Assembly (NCBI RefSeq): GCF_017161265.1
Contig: NZ_CP031393.1
Coordinates: 1,860,001-1,924,000 of the forward strand
Length of the DNA stretch: 64,000 nucleotides
Reading direction: 5' to 3'
Origin: Treponema medium
Lineage (GTDB): Bacteria > Spirochaetota > Spirochaetia > Treponematales > Treponemataceae
Positions 42,960-51,229 of this stretch are shown here, one piece after another. Below the pieces are notes generated by a model. The model had not been told where the DNA came from. It did not search any database and was given only the letters and a program-made list of their open reading frames with translations. Positions within the stretch are counted from its first letter, which is position 1. The number at the start of each line of letters is the position of its first letter. The translations under genes and the position numbers were made by a program.

Positions 42960-43595
42960 ATGAAAATATTATATTTATGTCTCGTTTTTAGTATTTTTGC
43001 GTTCGGCTGTTCCGCTAAACAGGAACAGACCGCCACTTCTGTCACAACGCCGGATTCGAGTGCCCAGTCAACCGCTGCTGCTTCTGCGGCAGTGCAAACA
43101 TCTGCGGCTCAACATACCAATATCGATCTGGTTTCAGCGCTCAGTTCGCTCGGGTTTTATGTGTATGAGCAGCCGATTGATCTGCCGATAGCCGCGCCCA
43201 TACCTGCACTTACGGGTGAGCCTGTTAAAGTGAGCGATTTTATCGGTAACATCACGCTCCTCAATTTTTGGGCGACATGGTGTCCGCCGTGCCGTGCGGA
43301 AATGCCTTCCATCGAGCGCTTATACCAGCAGATGAGCGGTACAAACTTCCGGATTGTTGCCGTCGATGCCGGCGAACACCGTTCGCAAGTCGCATCTTTT
43401 ATCAAGAAAAATAAGTATACATTCCCTATCTATTTAGATGAATCGAATGCGTTGTCGTCTATCTTTGCGGCACGCGGGCTCCCTTCTACCTACCTCGTTA
43501 ATAAAGAAGGAAAGGTTATCGCTGCACGTGTTGGGGCGATGGAGTATGACCAAGCGGAATTGATAAAGCTGCTCAAGGAATTGGCCGATGGGTAG
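42960..43595 (+). CDS. TlpA/ResA-like thiol-disulfide oxidoreductase, lipoprotein
   Basis: 211 residues from ATG 42960 (a GTG 6 bp earlier is in frame). Signal MKILYLCLVFSIFAFGC makes it a lipoprotein; a T/S/A-rich linker follows (about 20-50). The thioredoxin domain has the redox active site WCPPC in TLLNFWATWCPPCRAEMPSIERLYQQ and the cis-Pro loop GLPSTYLVNKEGKV. Reduces disulfides outside the membrane, receiving electrons from the CcdA homologue encoded next (8-bp overlap). Confidence 0.92.
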   Translation: MKILYLCLVFSIFAFGCSAKQEQTATSVTTPDSSAQSTAAASAAVQTSAAQHTNIDLVSALSSLGFYVYEQPIDLPIAAPIPALTGEPVKVSDFIGNITLLNFWATWCPPCRAEMPSIERLYQQMSGTNFRIVAVDAGEHRSQVASFIKKNKYTFPIYLDESNALSSIFAARGLPSTYLVNKEGKVIAARVGAMEYDQAELIKLLKELADG

Positions 43596-44391
43596 TGCCT
43601 CTCTTCCCGGCTTATTCGGAGCTTTTTTTGCAGGGCTGCTTTCGTTTTTAAGTCCCTGCGTCCTGCCGCTTATCCCTGTCTATCTTTCTTTTATTTCAGG
43701 CGAATCGCTGGCTCAAATCCGTGAAGGCAGCAGCGGTCGTATGCGCCTTTTCCTGCGCAGTGTTAGCTTTGTACTGGGATTTACGGTTGTGTTTGTGCTG
43801 CTTGCAATTTTATTCGGTACGGGCGCCCGCTTTATCGGCAGTGCCGTACCGCGTATGATTATGCGGGGGGCAGGGGTGCTTGTTATCTTGCTCGGCCTTA
43901 ACATGCTCTTCGATTTTATACCGTTTTTACGCGGGGAGATAAAAGCGCAGGCGCCGAATACTGCCGCGAGTTTTTCAAAGGCTTTTGTATTCGGTATGTT
44001 GTTTGCCGCCGGATGGAGTCCCTGTATCGGGCCGATATTGTCGTCTATTTTGCTCTTTGCGGCTCAGGCAGGTAATATCGTAAAAGCAGCCTTTTTGCTT
44101 GGGGCGTATTCGCTCGGGCTCGGCATCCCTTTCTTGCTGGTAGGGTTGTTTTTTGATAAAGCGGAACCGGTGCTGCAGTGGTTCAAGCGGCATACGCGCG
44201 GGGTTAAAATAACTGCCGGATTGCTGATTATCTTCTTCGGTATATTGATGGTAACCGCCGGTTTAGCGAGCATTACAACCTTCTTTGTAAAGTTAGGCTA
44301 TGCGCTTGAAGAATATGCACAGACAGGGACGCCACCGTTCAGCACTATTGCCGGTGCGTTTGCCCGCTGGCTACTGTTCCAAGGTGTTTAG
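43588..44391 (+). CDS. CcdA-type cytochrome c biogenesis / thiol-reductant transporter
   Basis: 267 residues with about six to seven hydrophobic helices. The paired redox cysteines lie in LSFLSPCVLPLIPVYLSFISG (TM1) and FAAGWSPCIGPILSSIL (TM4), the hallmark of CcdA/DsbD-beta proteins that carry electrons from cytoplasmic thioredoxin across the membrane. Overlaps the TlpA-like gene by 8 bp, so the two form a periplasmic reductant pathway. Its stop is only 14 bp from the converging LysR gene, with no room for a terminator. Confidence 0.93.
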   Translation: MGSASLPGLFGAFFAGLLSFLSPCVLPLIPVYLSFISGESLAQIREGSSGRMRLFLRSVSFVLGFTVVFVLLAILFGTGARFIGSAVPRMIMRGAGVLVILLGLNMLFDFIPFLRGEIKAQAPNTAASFSKAFVFGMLFAAGWSPCIGPILSSILLFAAQAGNIVKAAFLLGAYSLGLGIPFLLVGLFFDKAEPVLQWFKRHTRGVKITAGLLIIFFGILMVTAGLASITTFFVKLGYALEEYAQTGTPPFSTIAGAFARWLLFQGV

Positions 44392-44404
44392 GGATTGTTT
44401 ATAC

Positions 44405-45316
44405 TCAAGTTTTTGAAAACTTATCTTGAGAATATGCAAGTGCGCAGTCTAAAAATTCCTGCAAATATGTCGGGACTGTAATCTTTTTATTCCATACAAG
44501 ATAGAGATCGCGGTAGCGGTGCGGTATATGCTCAAGAGAGAACGCAAGCAGCTCTCCGCGGTCTATCATATCGTCTACAGCGATTTTGGAAATAAATGAA
44601 GTGCCTGCCCCTTGCGCGACAAGCCGCTTTATCACTTCGATATTGTTAATCGAGGTGATAATATGAAGCGATTCCATAGAAATATTCGCAGCGTTCAGCA
44701 TAAGTTCCATATTTTGCTTTACCGCTGATCCGCTTTCCCGTACGATGAGCGGTTCCTGTGCGATCCGCTTTAAATCAGGTTTTGTCTGCTGTAAAGCCCG
44801 ATAATAGGGAATATTGGGCGTGATAAAGACAAACTCATCTTGATAAATCGGTCGGAACTCACAGTTTTCATCATCGGGTTTCATTCCGACGATACCGGCA
44901 TCGACCTTTCGAGCGGAAATCCGCTTAATCGTTTCGTAACTGTTGTGTTCTTCAACTTGGATAAGAATATTGGGATGGTCTTTTCTGAACCGGCTCAATA
45001 CAAAAGGGAGAATATACCCCGCTGGAATAGTAGAAGCTCCGAGCCGCAGAATCTTTCGATTGGGATTGATAAACCGATCGATAAGCGACGAACGTTGTTG
45101 CAGTAAATCCTTTGCTTCGCGGTAGAGTATTGTTCCCTCTTCTGTAATTTTCAGTTCCCGTGTCGAACGAATAAACAGCGGCGTGTCGAGTTCTTCTTCA
45201 AGCTGCTTAATATGCAGGCTGACTGTCGGCTGCGAAATATTCAGTTCTTCAGCTGCTATAGAAAAACTGAGGTTTTCGACTAGCTTTACAAATACTTCAA
45301 GGTGCTTAAATTCCAT
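44405..45316 (-). CDS. LysR family transcriptional regulator
   Basis: 303 residues. N-terminal winged HTH: MEFKHLEVFVKLVENLSFSIAAEELNISQPTVSLHIKQLEEELDTPLFIRSTRELKITEEG. The LysR substrate-binding domain (about 90-295) has LRLGASTIPAGYILPFVLSRFRKDHPNI and VDAGIVGMKPDD. The domain resembles the CysL/CbbR subgroup but the effector is unknown. It lies 27 bp downstream of the LysM gene on the same strand, so it may be cotranscribed; there is no divergent neighbour of the usual LysR type. Confidence 0.92.
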   Translation of the reverse strand: MEFKHLEVFVKLVENLSFSIAAEELNISQPTVSLHIKQLEEELDTPLFIRSTRELKITEEGTILYREAKDLLQQRSSLIDRFINPNRKILRLGASTIPAGYILPFVLSRFRKDHPNILIQVEEHNSYETIKRISARKVDAGIVGMKPDDENCEFRPIYQDEFVFITPNIPYYRALQQTKPDLKRIAQEPLIVRESGSAVKQNMELMLNAANISMESLHIITSINNIEVIKRLVAQGAGTSFISKIAVDDMIDRGELLAFSLEHIPHRYRDLYLVWNKKITVPTYLQEFLDCALAYSQDKFSKT

Positions 45317-45343
45317 ATTTCCTCCAACGGTGGCACAACGGTT

Positions 45344-46180
45344 TTATTTGCCGCGTGGAGCCTTTGCAGGATCAAGCGGTTTATTGTTAGAGTATACCAT
45401 AAAATAAAGACGCGGCGTACCGGTGAGAGAGTCTGCAGCAAGGGTACCGAGTTTTTGACCGACGGTAATGTGCGCGCCCGCTTGCGGAAGTATCTGCGCT
45501 AATCCTCCATATACATAGACATGTTTTGTTTTGGATTGAATAAAGATAACCTGTCCGTATCCCCGGTGCGGACCAATTGAAATGACACGCCCCGAAGCGA
45601 TAGCCTGTACGGGAGCATTCGCTGTCGAATCGATAACAACGCCGTAGAGCTTTCCTGACAGGTATGAAATATCGGATATAGGAACAGGCCAGAGAAGCTT
45701 TTTATCGATTGATTTTTTTACGTAAGAACGCGGATCCTCCCACGAAGCCGGAGATGTTTGCTGAGTTGTCGTCATATTGGCGGAAGCTATTGTATTCTTG
45801 GAAGCTGCGGCAACGGCAGTTTTTTCTCTTTCCGGTACAATCAATATTTTTCCGACTTTTAAGACGGCAGAATCGGAAAGACTGTTCGCTTTCCGCAATG
45901 CTTCGACGGTAACGGAGAATTTTTTTGCAATGCTGTAAAGCGTGTCGCCTTTTTGTATCGTGTATGTTTCGGGAATATAGATTTTTTGTCCAACCGTAAT
46001 TTTTCCCGCATCGCTGATGTTATTCCGTTCTAGGAGGATAGCAACCGGCACCGAATATTTACGGCTTAACGCATAGAGCGTTTCGCCTTTCTCCAATATA
46101 TGCAGGGTATCCGCTCCGGCGGATGAATAAACGGCAAGAGAAAAAATAAAAAAACAGACGGAATAACGATGCTTAGACAT
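45344..46180 (-). CDS. LysM protein with degenerate LytM/M23 domain
   Basis: 278 residues. Signal peptide (MSKHRYSVCFFIFSLAVYSSAGA), two LysM peptidoglycan-binding repeats (LHILEKGETLYALSRKYSVPVAILLERNNI at about 26-68; YTIQKGDTLYSIAKKFSVTVEALRKANSL at about 72-114), a linker, then an M23-like domain (about 165-275). The M23 zinc ligands are not intact: the HxxxD region reads YGVVIDSTANAPVQAIASGRV and the HxH region reads HVYVYGGL. Hence it is probably an amidase activator of the EnvC/NlpD kind rather than an active endopeptidase. Envelope-located. Confidence 0.88.
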   Translation of the reverse strand: MSKHRYSVCFFIFSLAVYSSAGADTLHILEKGETLYALSRKYSVPVAILLERNNISDAGKITVGQKIYIPETYTIQKGDTLYSIAKKFSVTVEALRKANSLSDSAVLKVGKILIVPEREKTAVAAASKNTIASANMTTTQQTSPASWEDPRSYVKKSIDKKLLWPVPISDISYLSGKLYGVVIDSTANAPVQAIASGRVISIGPHRGYGQVIFIQSKTKHVYVYGGLAQILPQAGAHITVGQKLGTLAADSLTGTPRLYFMVYSNNKPLDPAKAPRGK

Positions 46181-46232
46181 ATTCGTCTATAAATATCGGC
46201 TTATTACATAAAAAACTCAATACTGTAGTTGA

Positions 46233-46375
46233 GGGCAACCGCATCAGACTGTTTTAAAATAACCCCGCAGAATAATGAAGGCCGTTCAACCAGAGTTGAA
46301 CCACTTCGCGGTTCAAATGGTTGTCCAACCTCCATTATTCTGCGATTTTTATCCATTTGTCTGGTTCGGTTGCCC
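46233..46375. other. long structured stem-loop, possible small RNA
   Basis: 143 bp that can fold end to end. Outer arms GGGCAACCG..CAGAC / GTCTG..CGGTTGCCC, then an internal loop. A second perfect helix follows, CGCAGAATAATG / CATTATTCTGCG, then CAACCA/TGGTTG and TTGAACC/GGTTCAA at the apex. The layout (closing stem, bulge, long stem, apical stem) is like a regulatory RNA such as 6S, but length and sequence do not prove it. It shares GCATCAGACTGTTT with the element at 42812, so a repeat element is the alternative. Confidence 0.4.
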
Positions 46376-46389
46376 GTTCTCAAAAAAAC

Positions 46390-46418
46390 TACACGAAATT
46401 TTAGAAAAATTTCGTGTA
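46390..46418. other. perfect 13-bp palindrome
   Basis: TACACGAAATTTT / AAAATTTCGTGTA with loop AGA, between the long stem-loop and the ahpC promoter region. No T-run outside the stem. It could be an operator or leader hairpin. Confidence 0.4.
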
Positions 46419-46489
46419 ACAAGGAGGTAACCGATTGAAATATTATCAGTGCGGTTAGCCCGCACTAGACATTTAGAGGGTGTTTCATT

Positions 46490-46506
46490 ATTATCGTAAC
46501 GATTAT
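46490..46506 (+). promoter_or_regulatory. candidate Fur/PerR-type operator upstream of ahpC
   Basis: ATTATCGT-A-ACGATTAT, a 17-bp AT-rich near-palindrome (one mismatch), 25 bp before the peroxiredoxin start and just before its RBS TAGGAG. Its size and composition suit a Fur-family (PerR) box and the gene is a usual PerR target; the exact consensus is not matched. Confidence 0.35.
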
Positions 46507-46530
46507 TATTTTAAGTTATAGGAGTGTTGT

Positions 46531-47097
46531 ATGGAAAATTTAATCGGAACAAAGATTATTGATTTTACTTTGCCTGCATACTGTAAGGGAAAGTTTACCA
46601 CCGTATCGAGTCAGTCGTTGCTGGGAAATTGGGCTGTATTTATGTTTTATCCCGCAGACTTTACGTTTGTATGTCCGACCGAATTAGCCGATTTGGGCAA
46701 GCTGTATTCGGAATTTCAAGAAATCGGATGTAGGGTCTTTTCCGTCTCTACAGACAGCGAGTTTGTGCATAAGGCATGGGCTGATGCAAGTGCGACAATC
46801 AGTACTCTGCCTTATGAAATGATTGCCGATAAAGCGGGTGTTTTTGCCGCTTCGTTGGGCATCCTTGTACCTGAAACATGGGTTGCCCTCCGCGGTTCTT
46901 TTGTCGTTGACCCTGACGGTATCATTAAAGCATACGAGGTACACGATAACAGTATCGGCCGCGATGCATCCGAATTACTGCGCAAGGTTCAAGCCGCCCA
47001 GTTTACCGCAGCGCACGGAGATCAGGTATGCCCTGCCAAATGGCATCCCGGTGAAAATACACTGTATCCTTCTATCGACTTAGTTGGAAAAATCTAA
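46531..47097 (+). CDS. ahpC: peroxiredoxin (AhpC type)
   Basis: 188-residue typical 2-Cys peroxiredoxin that reduces H2O2 and organic peroxides. The peroxidatic cysteine lies in FYPADFTFVCPTELADLGKLY (Cys near residue 50). The resolving cysteine lies in HGDQVCPAKWHPGENTL (near 170). The catalytic Arg region is intact. Length and LGILVPETWVALRGSFVVDPDG match AhpC. No ahpF reductase gene follows; reduction may come from a thioredoxin/NADH oxidase system elsewhere. RBS TAGGAG. Confidence 0.95.
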   Translation: MENLIGTKIIDFTLPAYCKGKFTTVSSQSLLGNWAVFMFYPADFTFVCPTELADLGKLYSEFQEIGCRVFSVSTDSEFVHKAWADASATISTLPYEMIADKAGVFAASLGILVPETWVALRGSFVVDPDGIIKAYEVHDNSIGRDASELLRKVQAAQFTAAHGDQVCPAKWHPGENTLYPSIDLVGKI

Positions 47098-47113
47098 AAA
47101 CGGCTGCTTGCAA

Positions 47114-47205
47114 ACCTCTAAAAACATCAAGCCTATCGGCTTGTTCTGTAAGGAAATGATTTATCATATCCGCTAAAGCGGATTGCGAATCAGGTTTTTA
47201 GAGGT
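47114..47205. repeat. 91-bp repeat with CCTCTAAAAAC inverted ends, copy 2
   Basis: ACCTCTAAAAAC...GTTTTTAGAGGT with interior TTGTTCTGTAAGGAAATGAT then TTATCATATCCGCT, nearly identical to the inverted copy at 26945-27035. It is followed by a T-run (TTTTTTTAT), so it could also terminate ahpC. The rest of the gap to 47307 includes a GCGAATGCT... short inverted repeat. Confidence 0.75.
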
Positions 47206-47307
47206 TTTTTTATATATAACGGGTGGTGAGCATTCGCTTCTCCCGCATTGCACTACAATGCCGGTGAAGCGAATGCTGCCGCGGGACGCTACACCGGTAC
47301 CGTACCC

Positions 47308-50118
47308 TTATTTTTCTTCAAAAAAGCCGTCTTCGTCCTGCTTATAATTACCCAGCGGTACGGGAATGAGTTCTCCGTCTTCTATGTATTCCCACTTGCC
47401 GTGATCATTCTTCTTAATTTTATCCGACTTACGCGCATACGGTCCTTTAATAATATGATTATTTTTATCGGTAAAACATACGAATCTGCTTGTATTATCC
47501 TCCTCATACCAATACCCTAGATGTCTAAAAGTATAGAGCCGATCGAATTCCTTATAAGCTTCTTCAGAACCGATATACATGCCTGCATAAAAATGTGCAT
47601 ACCTATCCCCTATAGTAAGCAGCTCACCAATCGTCGTGTAGTTATAACCGAATGTAAATTCTCCATTAATGTATAACTCAGATATCTTTTTTTTAGTTAA
47701 GCCCTTGGCAATTTTATCAAGCCCTTTTAGGTTATGCACAATTAGATTCTCTATGCGGCTTGGTAAACACGCAATTCCCTTTCGGGCTTCTATAACGACA
47801 GGATCATCACCCCAATCTGAAATAAAATCCTCTTGGTCGCTAAAATCGGGAATTTCAGCATCACGGATAATAAGATATCCGTAAAGAGCCCCCGCCTGAT
47901 TTTTGGGAAGTACACCGGTAAAGCTGACTACACCTGCGGCATTGCTGCTTGCTCTTCTAAACGAAATTTCGGATAAGTCGGTGTCTTCACCTTCAAAATG
48001 TCCGCTAAACCATGCGCCTTCAAAGGTCAGGTCTTTTAAGTCATCAGCTGAAAGTTTTTTGCAGTTGAGGTTTTTTATGTTAAAACGTAAAGACATTCCC
48101 CCTCGGCACCTTTTACTAATTTGCAAAAGCTGTGGAACGGTTATTTCCGGATTTGGTCTGTAACCGCGCAGTATCATATAGCAGCGGATACTATTGTGCC
48201 CGGCAAATTTTATACTGTACTCTTCGCCGGGGGTGTTTTTTAATTCAAACCTCTCAATATTTTCATTTATCATTGTATCAAGACAGTTTAAAACACCTTG
48301 ATCCCCATCCCTTTTGTTGACAACGAGCATATCACCGAACCTAACTTTGTTATTGAAAAATTCATACTTTTTTAACCAGCGGATCAGCTTTGTCAGTTGG
48401 CTAAAGGTAACCCATGTTTTTGTGCGCGGTATGACAGTACCGTTATATAGAGTGTAAGAGTCCGTAACAAAAGCTTCGAGTTCACGATGATCAAAACCGG
48501 AAAAAGTATCCGCTATAACGATGTTCCCTTTTATGTTTTCAAACTGAAAGGTTTTGAACGGGTTCATTGAACCGGACGAGTTATCAACAAAATTAATTTT
48601 CTCGGTAACTTCCGATAAGTCCGAGGCCTTAAAATATTGTACATTGCCGTCGGCGTCGGGGTCTTGGGTGTCATTGCTTGTTACCTGTACTTCCTTTGAA
48701 ATATCAATATTGAGGTGTGTAAAATTTTTAAAAAAATCGTTTACTAAAGCAGGCGTTAAAGCATCAACGTGTACCGCAACATTTTCAGTGTTTAAGGTTG
48801 TATCGGGATAGAGATTCTTTAAAACTTTTAAGTCGGTATAGGTAATGCTTTCACCGTTTTTCATTTCAACGGTTATGCCGTCTTCCTTTACAAATACCGG
48901 TACGCCTGCTAAAAATTCCTTCCCCAAATCTGCTATTGCAATTTGTAACGGCTTGATTGCGACGGTCAGCTCCGCTATTTTGTCCCTTAAAACTGCCATT
49001 TTATTTTCAACTTCGCTCTGTTGCGGTTTGGAAGCAGTAACAGCCTTGTTAAGGTCTTCTGTCGCATTTTGCAAAGCGGTTACGGCAGCGGTTACCGCAT
49101 TTTTAAGCGATGCGTCAATTGTTTTTCCCGATTTTTCTTCTGCAAATTTTATATTTGCTAATTCTAACTGAGTTTTTTCTATTTTTAAACGGGCAATATC
49201 AAGCTGCGTTTTTGCCTTTTCTATGGCGAGTGCTGTTTGATAGGTTTGATTATCTTTGAGCGCTGCATCAAATTCGGCGATTTTCTGTTTGAGATTGCCT
49301 ATTGATGTCCGTATTTCTGCAGTGGCAGGATTAGTTTCTCTTACAATACTCTCAAGCTGCCATTTATACCGGGAAATTTCAGTCATGATATGTTGACACT
49401 GGTTCCTTACCTCATCAGTTAAACCTGACCAATACGTATTGAGCCTATATTCCGCTTCCAATATAATGATTTTTGCTTCTTCGATAAGAACTTTCCGTTT
49501 ACTTTCGTCAAGCTCAGGATTGGTGTTATTAAGCTCTTTTCTGTCGTAATACACTTGTACTATCGTTGTACTGTTGCCATCTATTATGTGCTGAACTATG
49601 GGCAATTTTGCATTGAAATCTTCGTAGGTCTGAGCCTCTGCTTGAGTGTTTTCACCCGGCTTACCGTACTTGATTTCTTCCGCCACTTTGGTGTAGTCCG
49701 TACCTGTAATATTTTGCTGCCAGTGCTCTACTGTGTACTTAACGGTTCCTTCAGGTTTGGACTTAAAGTTTACCGTTACCGTTACCGCAGCCGTTACCTT
49801 TATTTTTGCGACGGCACTACTGTCTGTTCCGGTACCGGCTTCAAAACCGCCGGTTGAAAGTGTCCATCGGTCTACAACAAAATCTTCATCAGGCTTCGCA
49901 GTAAAGGTGATAAGCGTATCCTTTGCAACCATGCCATCGGTTGGTAGCGCAGGAACTGCCGTTACCGTGCCGTGGCCGCTTTTAGTAAGCGTTACCTTAT
50001 ACGCTTGCGATTTGACGCCCGGCTTGTTATTTTGGTTCCCTTGCGGACAACCTGCCATTACTACCGCGCTTATCAACAGCACAAGCGCACGAAGTAGTGA
50101 AGTGAATGTTCGTGTCAT
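47308..50118 (-). CDS. large surface lipoprotein with beta-repeat, coiled coil and LRR-like regions
   Basis: 936 residues. Lipoprotein signal (LVLLISAVVMAGC, Cys24) with RBS AAAGGAG. Residues about 35-115 form a bacterial-repeat beta domain (KVTLTKSGHGTVTAVPALPT...VDRWTLSTGGFEAG...VTVTVNFKSK). Residues about 118-190 form a MucBP/InlB-B-like module (VKYTVEHWQQNITGTDYTKVAEEIKYG...TTIVQVYYDRK). Residues about 195-400 are predicted coiled coil (KAKTQLDIARLKIEKTQLELANIKFAEEK). From about 430 on there are irregular beta/leucine-rich segments (LKVLKNLYPDTTLNTENVAV, FTHLNIDISKEVQ, LNCKKLSADDLKDLTFEGAWF, PSRIENLIVHNLKGLDKIAKGL), like the BspA-type LRR fold without clear periodicity. Probable outer-surface protein. 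Confidence 0.8.
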   Translation of the reverse strand: MTRTFTSLLRALVLLISAVVMAGCPQGNQNNKPGVKSQAYKVTLTKSGHGTVTAVPALPTDGMVAKDTLITFTAKPDEDFVVDRWTLSTGGFEAGTGTDSSAVAKIKVTAAVTVTVNFKSKPEGTVKYTVEHWQQNITGTDYTKVAEEIKYGKPGENTQAEAQTYEDFNAKLPIVQHIIDGNSTTIVQVYYDRKELNNTNPELDESKRKVLIEEAKIIILEAEYRLNTYWSGLTDEVRNQCQHIMTEISRYKWQLESIVRETNPATAEIRTSIGNLKQKIAEFDAALKDNQTYQTALAIEKAKTQLDIARLKIEKTQLELANIKFAEEKSGKTIDASLKNAVTAAVTALQNATEDLNKAVTASKPQQSEVENKMAVLRDKIAELTVAIKPLQIAIADLGKEFLAGVPVFVKEDGITVEMKNGESITYTDLKVLKNLYPDTTLNTENVAVHVDALTPALVNDFFKNFTHLNIDISKEVQVTSNDTQDPDADGNVQYFKASDLSEVTEKINFVDNSSGSMNPFKTFQFENIKGNIVIADTFSGFDHRELEAFVTDSYTLYNGTVIPRTKTWVTFSQLTKLIRWLKKYEFFNNKVRFGDMLVVNKRDGDQGVLNCLDTMINENIERFELKNTPGEEYSIKFAGHNSIRCYMILRGYRPNPEITVPQLLQISKRCRGGMSLRFNIKNLNCKKLSADDLKDLTFEGAWFSGHFEGEDTDLSEISFRRASSNAAGVVSFTGVLPKNQAGALYGYLIIRDAEIPDFSDQEDFISDWGDDPVVIEARKGIACLPSRIENLIVHNLKGLDKIAKGLTKKKISELYINGEFTFGYNYTTIGELLTIGDRYAHFYAGMYIGSEEAYKEFDRLYTFRHLGYWYEEDNTSRFVCFTDKNNHIIKGPYARKSDKIKKNDHGKWEYIEDGELIPVPLGNYKQDEDGFFEEK

Positions 50119-50343
50119 AGTAAAACTCCTTTATAATAATTGGTAATGTGTAATGTGTAATGTGTAATTGTGCGGTGCGAAATTTATTGCTGAATCTTGG
50201 GAATGGGGCATGTACTTTGCCGTTTGTCTTGTACGTGTATTGAAAAAAAGCGGATTGGATATCTCCACCTTGCTCTTGCCGGTGAGAAAAAATAGTGATG
50301 CTTATGAAAAGTAGGTGAAAAATCTCATCTAAATAAAGTTCAC

Positions 50344-50399
50344 GCTGTGAGCTGTGAGCTGTGAGCTGTGAGCTGTGAGCTGTGAGCTGTGAGCTGTGA
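50344..50399. repeat. heptanucleotide tandem repeat, 8 x GCTGTGA
   Basis: Eight perfect, uninterrupted copies of a 7-bp unit, ideal for slipped-strand variation in copy number. It lies in a gene-free stretch (50119-50890) between the lipoprotein promoter side and mazF. The same heptamer occurs once as GCTGTGAGCTGT in the terminator loop at about 60194-60205. Confidence 0.9.
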
Positions 50400-50431
50400 G
50401 GATTGTACCGTCTATTATGCGCGTGTCAAGT

Positions 50432-50735
50432 ACCTTTTGAAAATATGCGGGTATCTGCGTTGTCGCATCGTCAAAACTATACATCCGTGTATAGTTTTGA
50501 CTGTGAGTTTCGGCAGCAGCCGAAACATCACTTCTGATATAAACCAGCGGCATCCGTGCCGCTGCTGAAAATGCTCGACGTATAAGAACCGCCAAGGATG
50601 GCGGTTGTTCCACGCTGTAACAAGTTTGCTTGCAAACTTGCAGCCCAAAAATGGACACGGATGTCCGTTTTTGGGCGTGTCTCCGCTTTATTTCGACTAG
50701 GCTCCTAGCATCTACTCCGCCTATTTTCAAAAGGT
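50432..50735. repeat. MITE-like hairpin element, copy C
   Basis: 304 bp with perfect terminal inverted repeats ACCTTTTGAAAATA / TATTTTCAAAAGGT. Internal hairpins: 50471-50500 (13-bp stem, loop TCCG), 50545-50564 (8 bp, TCCG), 50587-50606 (8 bp, AGGA), 50644-50675 (14 bp with one wobble, CGGA), plus GTTTCGGC/GCCGAAAC near 50509-50527 and AAGTTTGC/GCAAACTT near 50624-50641. Stem sequences differ from copies A and D while order and loop are kept. Non-coding. A partial end-like piece (GACTTTTGAAAA) recurs at 50820. Confidence 0.8.
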
Positions 50736-50890
50736 TAACGAGAGGCGGTTGGTACTGCGGTAATGCTATGTTCCAGCTCAGCATAGAGATATTATAAGGG
50801 CAAATAACTGAAAACGCAAGGGACTTTTGAAAAAACACGAAGCATCTGCGTTGTCGCATTGTCAGCTTTGAAGCGAATGATCGGTGTTCA

Positions 50891-51229
50891 TTATTCCATC
50901 ATCAGCTTTATATTATCTATTACAGAATTTATTTCATCTTCTGAAGCTTTTTCTATAAAACTGCATTTTCTTTGAACATAATCCAAGTTTTTTATTTGAT
51001 CACTCAAAATACAACCTTTTATTGAATGGTCATTTAAAACGACTTCAAATGGATAGCCTTTTACGTGACTTGTAATCGGGCAAAATAACGCCAATCCTGT
51101 TTTTTGGTTATATAATTTTTGAGAAACACACATTGCAGGGCTATGTCCCTGTTGTTCATGTCCTGCTTGCGGATTAAATTCTAACCAAACTAAATCTCCT
51201 TTTTCAGGAATAAAACCGGTAATTACCAT
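50891..51229 (-). CDS. mazF: MazF/PemK-type endoribonuclease toxin
   Basis: 112 residues. MazF-family pattern: PEKGDLVWLEFNPQAGHEQQGHSPAMCVSQKLYNQKTGLALFCPITSHVKGYPFEVVL (GDLVWLxFxPxxGxEQxGxRPAxVxS motif, with His replacing the usual Arg in GHSPA). After it come IKGCILSDQIKNLDYVQRK, where S/T-D-Q and D near the active cleft are conserved. Cuts mRNA at short motifs when free of antitoxin. Overlaps mazE by 7 bp. Intact length. The GHSPA substitution is worth noting but occurs in ChpB-like relatives. Confidence 0.92.
   Translation of the reverse strand: MVITGFIPEKGDLVWLEFNPQAGHEQQGHSPAMCVSQKLYNQKTGLALFCPITSHVKGYPFEVVLNDHSIKGCILSDQIKNLDYVQRKCSFIEKASEDEINSVIDNIKLMME

Noticed and set aside
46204-46438. 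69-72 codon frames on both strands over the long stem-loop
   Set aside because: Complementary frames created by the palindrome itself; no RBS.
50329-50859. 176-codon minus-strand frame across the heptamer array and element C
   Set aside because: Repetitive C-terminus (HSSQLTA repeats) is the translation of GCTGTGA; the rest reads through hairpins.
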